Source of the DNA: JABDOU01 sp041609995
Lineage (GTDB): Bacteria; Actinomycetota; Acidimicrobiia; Spongiisociales; SHLN01
Assembly: GCA_041609995.1 (NCBI GenBank)
Contig: JBFIPU010000050.1
Location: forward strand, 1 to 18,392
Direction of reading: 5' to 3'
DNA: 18,392 nucleotides
Both the position numbers and the translations under genes were made by a program. Positions within the stretch are counted from its first letter, which is position 1. Every line of letters starts with the position of its first letter. Positions 1 through 6,470 of this stretch are shown here, piece after piece. The notes under the pieces were generated by a model. It saw only the letters and a list, made by a program, of their open reading frames with translations, had not been told where the DNA came from and searched no databases.

Positions 1-189
1 CTGCTCGTCGAGGGCCCGGCCCAGTGACCGGGCGAGCGGGGGTGGCAAATGGCCGCCGCTGTATGCGACGACCTTCTTGAGCTTGTTGGGAACATCGGTG
101 TCGTCGAGTCGCCGCAGCGCGGCCCGGCCCGCCTCGAGCGCAGGCGTCAACAGCTCCGCCGGAACGTGGTCGTACATCACGACCAACAT
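1..189 (-). CDS. Unrecognised protein, N-terminal part (runs off left edge)
   Basis: The reverse strand is open from ATG 187-189 to the window edge, giving 63 residues with no stop. The product begins MLVVMYDHVPAELLTP and is rich in Leu, Ala and Arg, with a basic stretch near NKLKKV. I see no signal peptide, transmembrane segment or known motif and do not recognise the family. The start is supported by a TANNNT box (TAGGGT, 196-201) ending 6 nt before the ATG, as expected for a leaderless transcript. There is no Shine-Dalgarno sequence. The gene diverges from the ilv leader. Codon usage (G/C third positions) matches the neighbouring genes. Function unknown. Confidence 0.6.
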   Translation of the reverse strand, partial: MLVVMYDHVPAELLTPALEAGRAALRRLDDTDVPNKLKKVVAYSGGHLPPPLARSLGRALDEQ

Positions 190-195
190 AGCGGG

Positions 196-201
196 ACCCT
201 A
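196..201 (-). promoter_or_regulatory. Candidate -10 box (TAGGGT) for the divergent left-edge gene
   Basis: TAGGGT on the minus strand fits the actinobacterial TANNNT consensus and lies 6 nt before ATG 189. Transcription would start at or next to the start codon, giving a leaderless mRNA. No convincing -35 box is visible. Confidence 0.45.
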
Positions 202-338
202 GGAACATGGATTTGTCACCGGCGCCGTTGGTCACCGCCGCCTCCGACGGCCGCCTGTGATAACACCATCGAGGAGGTCGAAGCGAGGTGCAGGGCCAGG
301 CCGCAGCCGGCATGATGTGGCGTTCGCCACGCGTGCTC

Positions 339-344
339 TATACT
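339..344 (+). promoter_or_regulatory. Candidate -10 box (TATACT) of the ilv operon
   Basis: TATACT is the best -10 match between 190 and 518. It ends 9 nt before GTG 354, so transcription would begin about 351-354, at the start of the 12-codon leader ORF. The -35 region (about 316-321) does not resemble TTGACA. A longer transcript from an upstream promoter cannot be excluded: a GAGGAGG sequence lies at 271-277, before another in-frame GTG at 288. Confidence 0.5.
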
Positions 345-353
345 GCCGAAACC

Positions 354-392
354 GTGATTCAGACCAGTGTGAAGCTCGTAGTAATCAGCTAG
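354..392 (+). CDS. ilv operon leader peptide (attenuation sensor)
   Basis: A 12-codon ORF, GTG to TAG, encodes MIQTSVKLVVIS. Six of its residues are the first Met/Val codon plus Ile, Val, Leu, Val, Val and Ile, the end products of the ilv/leu pathway. The four codons Leu-Val-Val-Ile (375-386) lie just before the stop, and both adjacent Val codons are GTA, which is uncommon in this GC-rich DNA. A hairpin begins at the last base of the stop codon, and an intrinsic terminator follows at 420-450. This is the classic layout of a transcription attenuator, known for ilvBNC operons in Corynebacterium. The start is uncertain. The frame is open upstream to ATG 315 and ATG 312 (25-26 residues) and to GTG 288 (34 residues), the last preceded by GAGGAGG at 271-277. 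I prefer GTG 354 because of the nearby TATACT. Confidence 0.65.
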   Translation: MIQTSVKLVVIS

Positions 393-417
393 CGCAACGG
401 CGTGTTGCCCGTTGCGC
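392..417 (+). promoter_or_regulatory. Leader hairpin between leader peptide and terminator
   Basis: A perfect 9-bp stem, GCGCAACGG (392-400) with CCGTTGCGC (409-417), has an 8-nt loop. Its 5' arm starts at the last base of the leader stop codon. A ribosome stalled on the Leu-Val-Val-Ile codons would cover or approach that arm. It may be the pause hairpin or a competitor of the antiterminator. It ends 2 nt before the terminator stem, so both can form together. Confidence 0.55.
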
Positions 418-419
418 CT

Positions 420-450
420 CCCTCCCGGCTGCGGCCTGGAGGGTTTTTTT
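420..450 (+). terminator. Intrinsic terminator acting as ilv attenuator
   Basis: CCCTCC (420-425) pairs with GGAGGG (438-443). After one C/T mismatch, GGC (427-429) pairs with GCC (434-436) around a TGCG tetraloop. Seven T residues (444-450) follow directly. It lies between the leader peptide and the ilvB start, so it would stop transcription before the structural genes unless it is prevented from folding. Confidence 0.8.
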
Positions 451-518
451 GTTTCAAACACGTACAACATCCAATAAGTTGGATTCCGACAACCAACAAA
501 GGCGGACAGGTCCCAAAC

Positions 519-2240
519 GTGGAACGGATACCGATCTCCCAGGCATTGATCAAGGCCCTCGAATTCGAGGGTGTCGACGTCATGTTCGGACACCCCGGCG
601 GAGCGATCCTGCCGGCCTACGACCCGCTGTATGACAGCAAGATCCGCCACATCCTGGCCCGCCACGAGCAGGGCGCCGGCCACATGGCCGAGGGATACGC
701 CCAAGCGACCGGGCGGGTGGGCGTTTGCATCGCCACCTCGGGACCGGGGGCAACCAACCTGGTCACCTCACTCGCCAACGCCTATATGGATTCGATCCCC
801 ATCGTCGCCATCACCGGCCAGGTGCCGACCGGCGCGATCGGCAACGACGCATTCCAAGAAGCCCACACGTGGGGCATCACGATGCCCACCACCAAGCACA
901 ACTACCTCGTGACAAACCCCGACGAGATACCCGACGTGGTGCACGAGGCCTTCCACCTGGCGGCCACCGGGCGGCCCGGACCGGTGCTCATCGACCTTCC
1001 CAAGGACATCCTCAACACCGAGATCGTGTGGCACGATCCGACCGGGACCGTGGAGCTGCCGGGGTACAAGCCCACGACCCGGGGCCACCCGCTCCAGGTC
1101 AACGCGGCCATCGACCTCATTCAGGACTCGGAGCGCCCGGTGCTCTACGCGGGAGGTGGCGTGATCGCGGCCGGCGCCCACGAGGAGCTGCTGAGATTCG
1201 CCGAGCAGGCGAACCTTCCGGTGGTCACCACCCTCATGGCGCGGGGAGCCTTCCCCGACACCCATGACCTGCATCTCGGGATGCCGGGCATGCACGGGTT
1301 CTACTCGGCGATCACCGCCATGCAACAATCCGACCTGCTCATTGCCATCGGCGCCCGATTCGACGACCGGGTGACCGGCGACCCCCGCCATTTCGCCCAG
1401 GGCGCCAAAGTGATCCATGTCGACATCGATCCGGCCGAGATCGGAAAGATCCGCAAAGCCGATGTCCCCATCGTCGGCGATGCGAAAACGGTTCTGGGCC
1501 AACTCAACGACCGCCTCGACAAAGCGCTGGGCGACAACCCACCCCGGGCAAGGGCCGCCTGGTTCGAAACCCTCAACGGCTGGAAGCAGGCCCACCCCAT
1601 CTCGAACTATGAGCAGGAGCCCGACGGCCTGCTCAAACCCCAGTTCGTGATCGAGGAGCTCTTCAAGTCCACGGGCGGCGACGCCATCGTCGTGGCCGGG
1701 GTCGGCCAGCACCAGATGTGGGCAGCCCAACTCTGGAAGTACATCAAGCCGCGCACCTGGATCAACTCCGGTGGGGCGGGAACCATGGGATTCGCTGTTC
1801 CGGCCGCCATCGGGGCGAAGACCGGCATGCCAGAAGAAACGGTGTGGGCGGTCGACGGCGACGGATGCTTCCAGATGACGATGCAGGAGATGATCTGTGC
1901 GGCCACCGAGAACATCCCCATCAAGGTCCTGATCATCAACAACCACAACCTCGGCATGGTCCGCCAGTGGCAGCGCCTCTTCTACAACGAGCGTTTTTCT
2001 GCTTCGGAACTGACCGACCACACGCCTGACTACGTGAAGCTGGCTGAGGCCATGGGATGTGCCGGGTTCCGGGCCGAGTCGGCGCAAGAGGTGGCCCCGG
2101 TGCTCGAGAAGGCCAACGCCATCGACGACCGGCCCGTCATCGTCGAGGCGAGGGTCGATCCCGACGAGATGGTGTTCCCGATGGTCCCGGCCGGCGGGTC
2201 CAACGACGTCGTGATCCTCAGCAAGGACGACCTGACATGA
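519..2240 (+). CDS. ilvB: Acetolactate synthase large (catalytic) subunit
   Basis: This ThDP-dependent enzyme condenses two pyruvates to acetolactate, or pyruvate with 2-ketobutyrate, the first common step of valine, leucine and isoleucine synthesis. The 573-residue product has the usual length. An N-terminal ThDP-binding domain carries the catalytic Glu in the segment ARHEQGAGHMAEGYA. The middle domain includes a GARFDDRVTG segment. The C-terminal domain carries the ThDP/Mg motif starting GDGCFQMT and ending in NN, followed by LGMVRQWQ. I chose GTG 519 (protein VERIPISQALIKALEFEG) because it matches the usual family N-terminus and has a purine-rich GGACAGG upstream. The frame stays open back to 402, but that extension would be translated from the attenuator itself. 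The gene overlaps ilvN by 4 nt and is controlled by the upstream attenuator. Confidence 0.95.
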   Translation: MERIPISQALIKALEFEGVDVMFGHPGGAILPAYDPLYDSKIRHILARHEQGAGHMAEGYAQATGRVGVCIATSGPGATNLVTSLANAYMDSIPIVAITGQVPTGAIGNDAFQEAHTWGITMPTTKHNYLVTNPDEIPDVVHEAFHLAATGRPGPVLIDLPKDILNTEIVWHDPTGTVELPGYKPTTRGHPLQVNAAIDLIQDSERPVLYAGGGVIAAGAHEELLRFAEQANLPVVTTLMARGAFPDTHDLHLGMPGMHGFYSAITAMQQSDLLIAIGARFDDRVTGDPRHFAQGAKVIHVDIDPAEIGKIRKADVPIVGDAKTVLGQLNDRLDKALGDNPPRARAAWFETLNGWKQAHPISNYEQEPDGLLKPQFVIEELFKSTGGDAIVVAGVGQHQMWAAQLWKYIKPRTWINSGGAGTMGFAVPAAIGAKTGMPEETVWAVDGDGCFQMTMQEMICAATENIPIKVLIINNHNLGMVRQWQRLFYNERFSASELTDHTPDYVKLAEAMGCAGFRAESAQEVAPVLEKANAIDDRPVIVEARVDPDEMVFPMVPAGGSNDVVILSKDDLT

Positions 2241-2740
2241 GCGACCTCCACCTCATCACCGTCCTGGTCGAGGACAAGCCGGGGGTGCTGGCGCGGGTCG
2301 CCACCATGTTCGCCCGCCGGGGGTTCAACATCCACTCGCTGGCGGTCGGCCCCTCCGAGGAGCCGGCGCTGTCCCGCATGACCATCGTGGTCGACGCTCC
2401 GGCAGTCGAGCAGGTCACCAAGCAACTCCAGAAACTCGTCAACACACTGAAAGTGGTTGAACTGACGGCGGAGGAGGCCATCGAACGCGAGGTCATGTTG
2501 ATCAGAATCAACGCCGACCCCGAACAGCGGAGCGCAGTGCTGGATGCAGCTGCGGTCTTCAAGGCCAAACCGGTCGACGTCGGGGCGGCCACCATCACCT
2601 TCGAAGTCGTGGGAGAGCCCAGGAAGCTGGCCGACTTCCTCGAATTGATGCGCCCGTACGGCGTCGTGTCGCTCGTCAAGTCCGGTCGAATCGCGTTGGC
2701 CCGGGATCCAAAAGCTCGTAATCTGCGAGCCATTAGTTGA
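2237..2740 (+). CDS. ilvN: Acetolactate synthase small (regulatory) subunit
   Basis: The 167-residue regulatory partner of IlvB activates the catalytic subunit and confers valine feedback inhibition. An N-terminal ACT domain spans about residues 4-77 (LITVLVEDKPGVLARVA, then RRGFNIHSLAVG). A second ACT-like domain spans about 84-158. Asp13, Gly16 and Asn31 fall where family members bind valine (Asn/Asp, Gly and Asn), so feedback control is probably kept. The ATG lies in an ATGA overlap with the ilvB stop, with AAGGA upstream inside ilvB, which suggests translational coupling and equal subunit output. Length is typical of IlvN/IlvH. Confidence 0.95.
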   Translation: MSDLHLITVLVEDKPGVLARVATMFARRGFNIHSLAVGPSEEPALSRMTIVVDAPAVEQVTKQLQKLVNTLKVVELTAEEAIEREVMLIRINADPEQRSAVLDAAAVFKAKPVDVGAATITFEVVGEPRKLADFLELMRPYGVVSLVKSGRIALARDPKARNLRAIS

Positions 2741-2767
2741 CCACGTCCCGCTAGCCGAGGATCGCCC

Positions 2768-3781
2768 ATGCCAAACATCTCGTACGACGCCGACGTCAAC
2801 CCGGACCTCATCAAGAACAAGCGGGTGGCGGTGATCGGGTACGGCAGCCAGGGCCATGCCCACGCCTCCAATCTGAAGGACTCGGGCGTGGATGTAGTGG
2901 TGGGGCTGCGCGAGGGCTCGGCCCGGGTGCAACGGGCCGAGGCGGAAGGCCACAAGGTGATGTCACCGGCGGACGCCGTCCACCACGCCGACGTCATCAT
3001 GATCCTGCTGCCCGATCAGCACCAGGCCAAGTTCTATGACGAGGTCGTCGCACCCAACATCGAGCCGGGAGACGTGCTGCTGTTCGCCCACGGATTCGCC
3101 ATCCACTTCGGCTACATCCAGCCACCGGACACGGTGAACGTGGCGATGGTGGCACCCAAAGGCCCGGGACACCTCGTGCGCCGCACGTATCAAGAATCGA
3201 GTGGGGTGCCTGCCCTGGTGGCGATCCAACAAGATCCTTCCGGCGACACCCTCGCTCTCGCCCTCTCTTATGCCTCAGCCATCGGGGCCGGCCGGGCCGG
3301 GATCATCGAGACCACATTCAAAGAAGAAACCGAGACCGACCTGTTCGGGGAACAGGTCGTCTTGTGTGGTGGCCTGTCCGAGCTCGTCAAGGCCGGATTC
3401 GACACCCTGACCGAGGCCGGCTACGCCCCCGAAATGGCGTATTTCGAGTGCCTGCACGAGCTGAAGCTCATCGTCGACCTGTTGTACGAAGGCGGCCTCT
3501 CATGGATGCGACATTCGATATCGGATACCGCCGAGTTCGGCGACTACCACACCGGGCGCAAGATCATCACCGATGAGACGCGCGAAACCATGAAGACTGT
3601 TCTGGAGGAGATTCAGACCGGCGAATTCGCCCGCCAGTGGATGGAGGAGCACCGGGCGGGCGAAGGCGGTTTTCGCGACAGACGGGAAACCGAACTGGAC
3701 CACCCCATCGAAGAGGTGGGGGCCCGGCTACGCGACCTCATGCCGTTTCTCAACGCCAAACATCCGTCTGACGACGTCTGA
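2768..3781 (+). CDS. ilvC: Ketol-acid reductoisomerase (class I)
   Basis: It converts acetolactate or acetohydroxybutyrate to the dihydroxy acids by Mg-dependent alkyl migration and NAD(P)H reduction. At 337 residues it is a short class I enzyme. The Rossmann motif GYGSQG is at residues 24-29. The cofactor loop GLREGS (46-51), with Arg48 and Ser51, resembles NADPH-preferring enzymes. His108 lies in the AHGF segment and PKGPGH at 130-135. Asp191, Glu195, Glu227 and Glu231 match the metal-binding acids, and Ser252 the substrate-contacting serine. The start ATG has GAGGA 7 nt upstream. The gene follows ilvN after 27 nt and is followed by leuB 3 nt after its stop, consistent with one operon. Confidence 0.95.
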   Translation: MPNISYDADVNPDLIKNKRVAVIGYGSQGHAHASNLKDSGVDVVVGLREGSARVQRAEAEGHKVMSPADAVHHADVIMILLPDQHQAKFYDEVVAPNIEPGDVLLFAHGFAIHFGYIQPPDTVNVAMVAPKGPGHLVRRTYQESSGVPALVAIQQDPSGDTLALALSYASAIGAGRAGIIETTFKEETETDLFGEQVVLCGGLSELVKAGFDTLTEAGYAPEMAYFECLHELKLIVDLLYEGGLSWMRHSISDTAEFGDYHTGRKIITDETRETMKTVLEEIQTGEFARQWMEEHRAGEGGFRDRRETELDHPIEEVGARLRDLMPFLNAKHPSDDV

Positions 3782-3784
3782 GGA

Positions 3785-4873
3785 GTGAACGCCCGCCTCG
3801 TTCTGCTACCGGGTGACGGCATCGGGCCGGAGGTCGTGGATCAGACCGCTCGCCTGCTGGAGGCAGTGGCCGATGGCTTCGGGCACACCTTCACCATGGA
3901 GCGGGCACTCATCGGAGGGGCCGCCATCGACGCCCACGGAACCGCCTTGCCCCCGGCGACCCTGGAGGCCTGCCGGGGGTCGGACGCGGTGCTACTCGGC
4001 GCAGTGGGGGGACCCCGGTGGGACGACCCGAATGCCGACGTGCGACCGGAACAAGGACTCCTGGCAATCCGCAAGGAGCTCGGCTTGTTCGCCAATCTGC
4101 GCCCGATCAAGGTCTTCCCGCAGCTGGCCGCTTCCTCGCCCCTCCGCCCGGAGTTGCTCGGTAACGTCGACATCCTCTTCGTGAGAGAACTGACCGGGGG
4201 CATCTACTTCGGGGCCCAGGCCACCGGGCCACATCCGTCCGGCGAGATCTCTCACTCGACGATGACGTATTCGACCGGCGAGATCGAGCGCATTGTCCGC
4301 GTGGCGGCAGATGCCGCTTCTCTCCGCCGCCGCCACCTAACCAGCGTCGACAAAGCCAACGTGCTGGAGGTCTCGAGGCTTTGGCGCAGGACGGCGGCGG
4401 CGGTGATGGCTGCTGACTACCCCGGGATCGAATATGACGTGGTGCTGGTCGACGCCATGGCCATGCACCTGATCGCCCGCCCGGCCACCTTCGACGTCGT
4501 AGTCACCGGAAACATGTTCGGCGACATTCTCACCGATCTCGGTTCGATGATGACCGGCTCGCTGGGCATGCTGCCCTCGGCCTCTGTCGGCGCGGGTGGC
4601 CCGGGATTATTCGAACCGATCCACGGCTCGGCGCCAGACATCGCCGGCGAGGGAGTGGCGAATCCACTCGCCACCATCCTGGCGGCCGCCATGATGCTGC
4701 GACATGGGTTCGACCTGCCGGAGGAGGCTGATGCGGTGGAGCGGGCAGTCGGCGCAGTGCTCGACGGTGGTCTGCGCACGGCCGACATCGCCACCGACCA
4801 CGAGAAGCCGGTGGGCACGGACGAGATGGCAACCGCGGTCATCGAGGCGATCGAGCCGGTCAGTCCTCGTTGA
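3785..4873 (+). CDS. leuB: 3-isopropylmalate dehydrogenase
   Basis: It oxidises and decarboxylates (2R,3S)-3-isopropylmalate with NAD+ in leucine synthesis. The 362-residue product has the family length. Visible motifs are LLPGDGIGPEV at the N-terminus, LGAVGGPRWDDP, the arginine-bearing segments IRKELGLFANLRP and FVRELTGGIYFG, DKANVLEVSRLWR, the metal-binding region around VTGNMFGDILTDLGSMMTGS, and the nucleotide-binding segment EPIHGSAPDIAG. GTG 3785 is in the same frame as ilvC, three bases after its TGA. The only SD-like purines (GAGGA, 3780-3784) overlap the ilvC stop, so initiation probably depends on ribosomes finishing ilvC. The 3' end overlaps the convergent mscS-type gene by 14 bp. 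The leuA, leuC and leuD genes are not in the window. Confidence 0.93.
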   Translation: MNARLVLLPGDGIGPEVVDQTARLLEAVADGFGHTFTMERALIGGAAIDAHGTALPPATLEACRGSDAVLLGAVGGPRWDDPNADVRPEQGLLAIRKELGLFANLRPIKVFPQLAASSPLRPELLGNVDILFVRELTGGIYFGAQATGPHPSGEISHSTMTYSTGEIERIVRVAADAASLRRRHLTSVDKANVLEVSRLWRRTAAAVMAADYPGIEYDVVLVDAMAMHLIARPATFDVVVTGNMFGDILTDLGSMMTGSLGMLPSASVGAGGPGLFEPIHGSAPDIAGEGVANPLATILAAAMMLRHGFDLPEEADAVERAVGAVLDGGLRTADIATDHEKPVGTDEMATAVIEAIEPVSPR

Positions 4874-5708
4874 CGATCGACACCACCCGCTGTGGAAACG
4901 GAATCTCGATCCCGGCTGCGTCGAGGGCCGACTTGACCGCTTTGGCCACGGCGTCGCGCACCGCCCATTCTTCGGAGATCTGGGGCTCGTGCCAGAAGCG
5001 GATGGCGATGTCGATGCTCGACGCACCGAAGGCGTGGACGAATGCCTCCGGTGCCGGGGCCGCTTTGACGCCCGTTACCGAGGCCACCGCCTCGGCGATC
5101 GTCGATGTGGCGACGTCCAGATCGGCGCCGTACCCGACGCCGATGTCGAGGGACGTGCGGCGGGCGCCGAGCAGCGTGTGGTTGATCAGCGGCTCCTTCC
5201 ACACTGTCGCATTGGGAATGAACACCCGCTCCCCGGCGAAGGTGCGCAGCTCGACCGTCCGGAGTGTGATGTCCTCCACCACCCCGCTATAGCCGACGGT
5301 CGTCACCTGGTCGCCAGATTCGAACGGCTTCCGGATCGACATCAGGATGCCGGCGATGAAGTTCTCCAGGATGTCCTGGAACGCAAACGCCAGAGCGAGG
5401 CCAAACAGGCCGAACAGGCCCAGGAGGGGAGCGATCGAGACGCCGACCCTGCTCAACGCGTAGATGAAGCCGAGGCCAAACACGATGAAGGCGGTGAACC
5501 GCCCCAACAGTGTGGCGATGAAAGGGTTCGACACCTGCCGCAGCAGCCGCTGCACCACCCGGCGAGCTGCGATCGCCAGGAGGATCGCCGCTGCGATCAC
5601 CCCACCGGCCCACAGCCAATCTTCCAGTCGCAAATCGGACACTTGCGTCAGGGTGTCAGCGGCCGAATCGAGCGAAGTGGCCGCTTCTTTGGTGATCAGA
5701 TCGTTCAA
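4860..5708 (-). CDS. MscS-family mechanosensitive ion channel protein
   Basis: A small-conductance mechanosensitive channel protein that would release solutes during hypo-osmotic shock. With TTG 5708 it has 282 residues, close to the roughly 286 of E. coli MscS. Three transmembrane helices are visible: one starting LWAGGVIAAAILLAIAA, one around TAFIVFGLGFIYAL, and a Gly/Ala-rich pore helix LLGLFGLFGLALAFAFQDIL. These lead into the beta-domain segment (IRKPFESGDQV, then FIPNATVW) and an alpha/beta C-terminus. TTG 5706-5708 is chosen because AAGGAG lies 8 nt upstream. GTG 5738 would add ten residues but lacks an SD. The gene is monocistronic, convergent with leuB (14-bp overlap) and divergent from the sigma factor gene. 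Confidence 0.88.
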   Translation of the reverse strand: MNDLITKEAATSLDSAADTLTQVSDLRLEDWLWAGGVIAAAILLAIAARRVVQRLLRQVSNPFIATLLGRFTAFIVFGLGFIYALSRVGVSIAPLLGLFGLFGLALAFAFQDILENFIAGILMSIRKPFESGDQVTTVGYSGVVEDITLRTVELRTFAGERVFIPNATVWKEPLINHTLLGARRTSLDIGVGYGADLDVATSTIAEAVASVTGVKAAPAPEAFVHAFGASSIDIAIRFWHEPQISEEWAVRDAVAKAVKSALDAAGIEIPFPQRVVSIVNED

Positions 5709-5872
5709 GTGGTCGGCTCCTTCCTGCGTACCGCTCACCCATGGGGAGTCGCCAAACGGCCCGGGACGATCTGTTCACGATACATCTCCGATGGGAGCGT
5801 CGGTTTGCCCCGTGTTCGCAGAAGTCTGCGGAGGCCGTTCAGGTTTCAGGGCCTCGTCCGATATAGAGCGCC

Positions 5873-6412
5873 ATGGCACAGGAGTTCGAAGCGCTGATCG
5901 TTGGTGCACGTGACGGTGACGAACGGGCGTGGTTGGTGCTCGTCTCCGAGCTGGCTCCCCAGATCACGGGCTATGCCCGATCCAAAGGAGTGGCGGACGC
6001 CGAAGACCTGATGCAAGATGTCATGGTGGCGGTGGCATCCGGTCTCGGCCGGTTCGAGGGCGGGTGGAGCGATTTCCGCTCCTGGGTGTTTTCGATCGCC
6101 TATCGCCGGATCGCCGACGCCCACCGGGCCGCATATCGCCGGCCCGCTGAGGCACCACTCGACGCCCGCCTTTCATCGACCGCGCCCGGGCCCGAATCGC
6201 TCGTGATCACCAGGACCATGGCCGATGCCACACTGTCGGCCTTGGAGGTTCTGAACGACACCGAACGAGACGTGATCGTCCTGCGGGTGATCGCCGAGTT
6301 GGACACCGACGAGGTGGCGGCGGTGATCGGCAAGAAGCCGGGAACCGTGAGGGTCATCCAGTCCCGAGCCATGAAAAAGCTGCGCAAGGAGCTCAGACAA
6401 TGGGCAGCGTGA
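5873..6412 (+). CDS. ECF-type RNA polymerase sigma factor
   Basis: A 179-residue extracytoplasmic-function sigma-70 factor that directs RNA polymerase to a small regulon. Region 2 spans about residues 25-85, with the core-binding segment DAEDLMQDVMVAVASGLGRF and the -10 recognition segment RSWVFSIAYRRIADAHR. A linker holding APGPES follows. Region 4 spans about 120-175 and contains the helix-turn-helix (LNDTERDVIVLRV, then DEVAAVIGKKPGTVRVIQSR). Only regions 2 and 4 are present, as expected for ECF factors. The ATG has no SD. CGATATA (5859-5865) lies just upstream and the transcript may be leaderless. A membrane protein gene follows after 58 nt and is the natural candidate for its regulator. 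The ECF group cannot be assigned by eye. Confidence 0.92.
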   Translation: MAQEFEALIVGARDGDERAWLVLVSELAPQITGYARSKGVADAEDLMQDVMVAVASGLGRFEGGWSDFRSWVFSIAYRRIADAHRAAYRRPAEAPLDARLSSTAPGPESLVITRTMADATLSALEVLNDTERDVIVLRVIAELDTDEVAAVIGKKPGTVRVIQSRAMKKLRKELRQWAA

Positions 6413-6432
6413 ACATGACGGCACAGAAATCC

Positions 6433-6460
6433 TGTAACAATTCTCTGCCTCGAGCGATTA
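6433..6460 (+). promoter_or_regulatory. Possible ECF-type promoter before the membrane protein gene
   Basis: TGTAAC (6433-6438) and CGATTA (6455-6460) are 16 nt apart, the usual spacing between an AAC-type -35 and a CG-type -10 of ECF promoters. Transcription would begin just before ATG 6471. It could let the sigma factor drive its partner gene. This is based on two short matches only. Confidence 0.3.
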
Positions 6461-6470
6461 CGTGGTTGCT

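Noticed and set aside
201..338. Possible additional gene in the ilv upstream region
   Set aside because: The open frames there have no SD-supported start other than the leader frame and no recognisable protein character. The region is better read as regulatory.
469..484. ATCCAA-TAAG-TTGGAT hairpin between the terminator and ilvB
   Set aside because: A 6-bp AT-containing stem with no T-run and no clear link to the start site. It is too short to assign a function.
402..518. N-terminal extension of ilvB from GTG 402
   Set aside because: It would translate the terminator hairpin and T-run (Gly-Gly-Phe-Phe-Cys-Phe). The known family N-terminus begins at GTG 519.
768..2087. 439-codon reverse-strand open frame inside ilvB
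   Set aside because: It is the antisense shadow of a strongly conserved gene in GC-rich DNA. The product is His/Val/Gly-rich without recognisable motifs.
4704..5897. 397-codon plus-strand open frame across the end of leuB and mscS
   Set aside because: It is an antisense shadow of the mscS-type gene. The translation is Arg/Asp-rich low-quality sequence and it conflicts with two well-supported genes.
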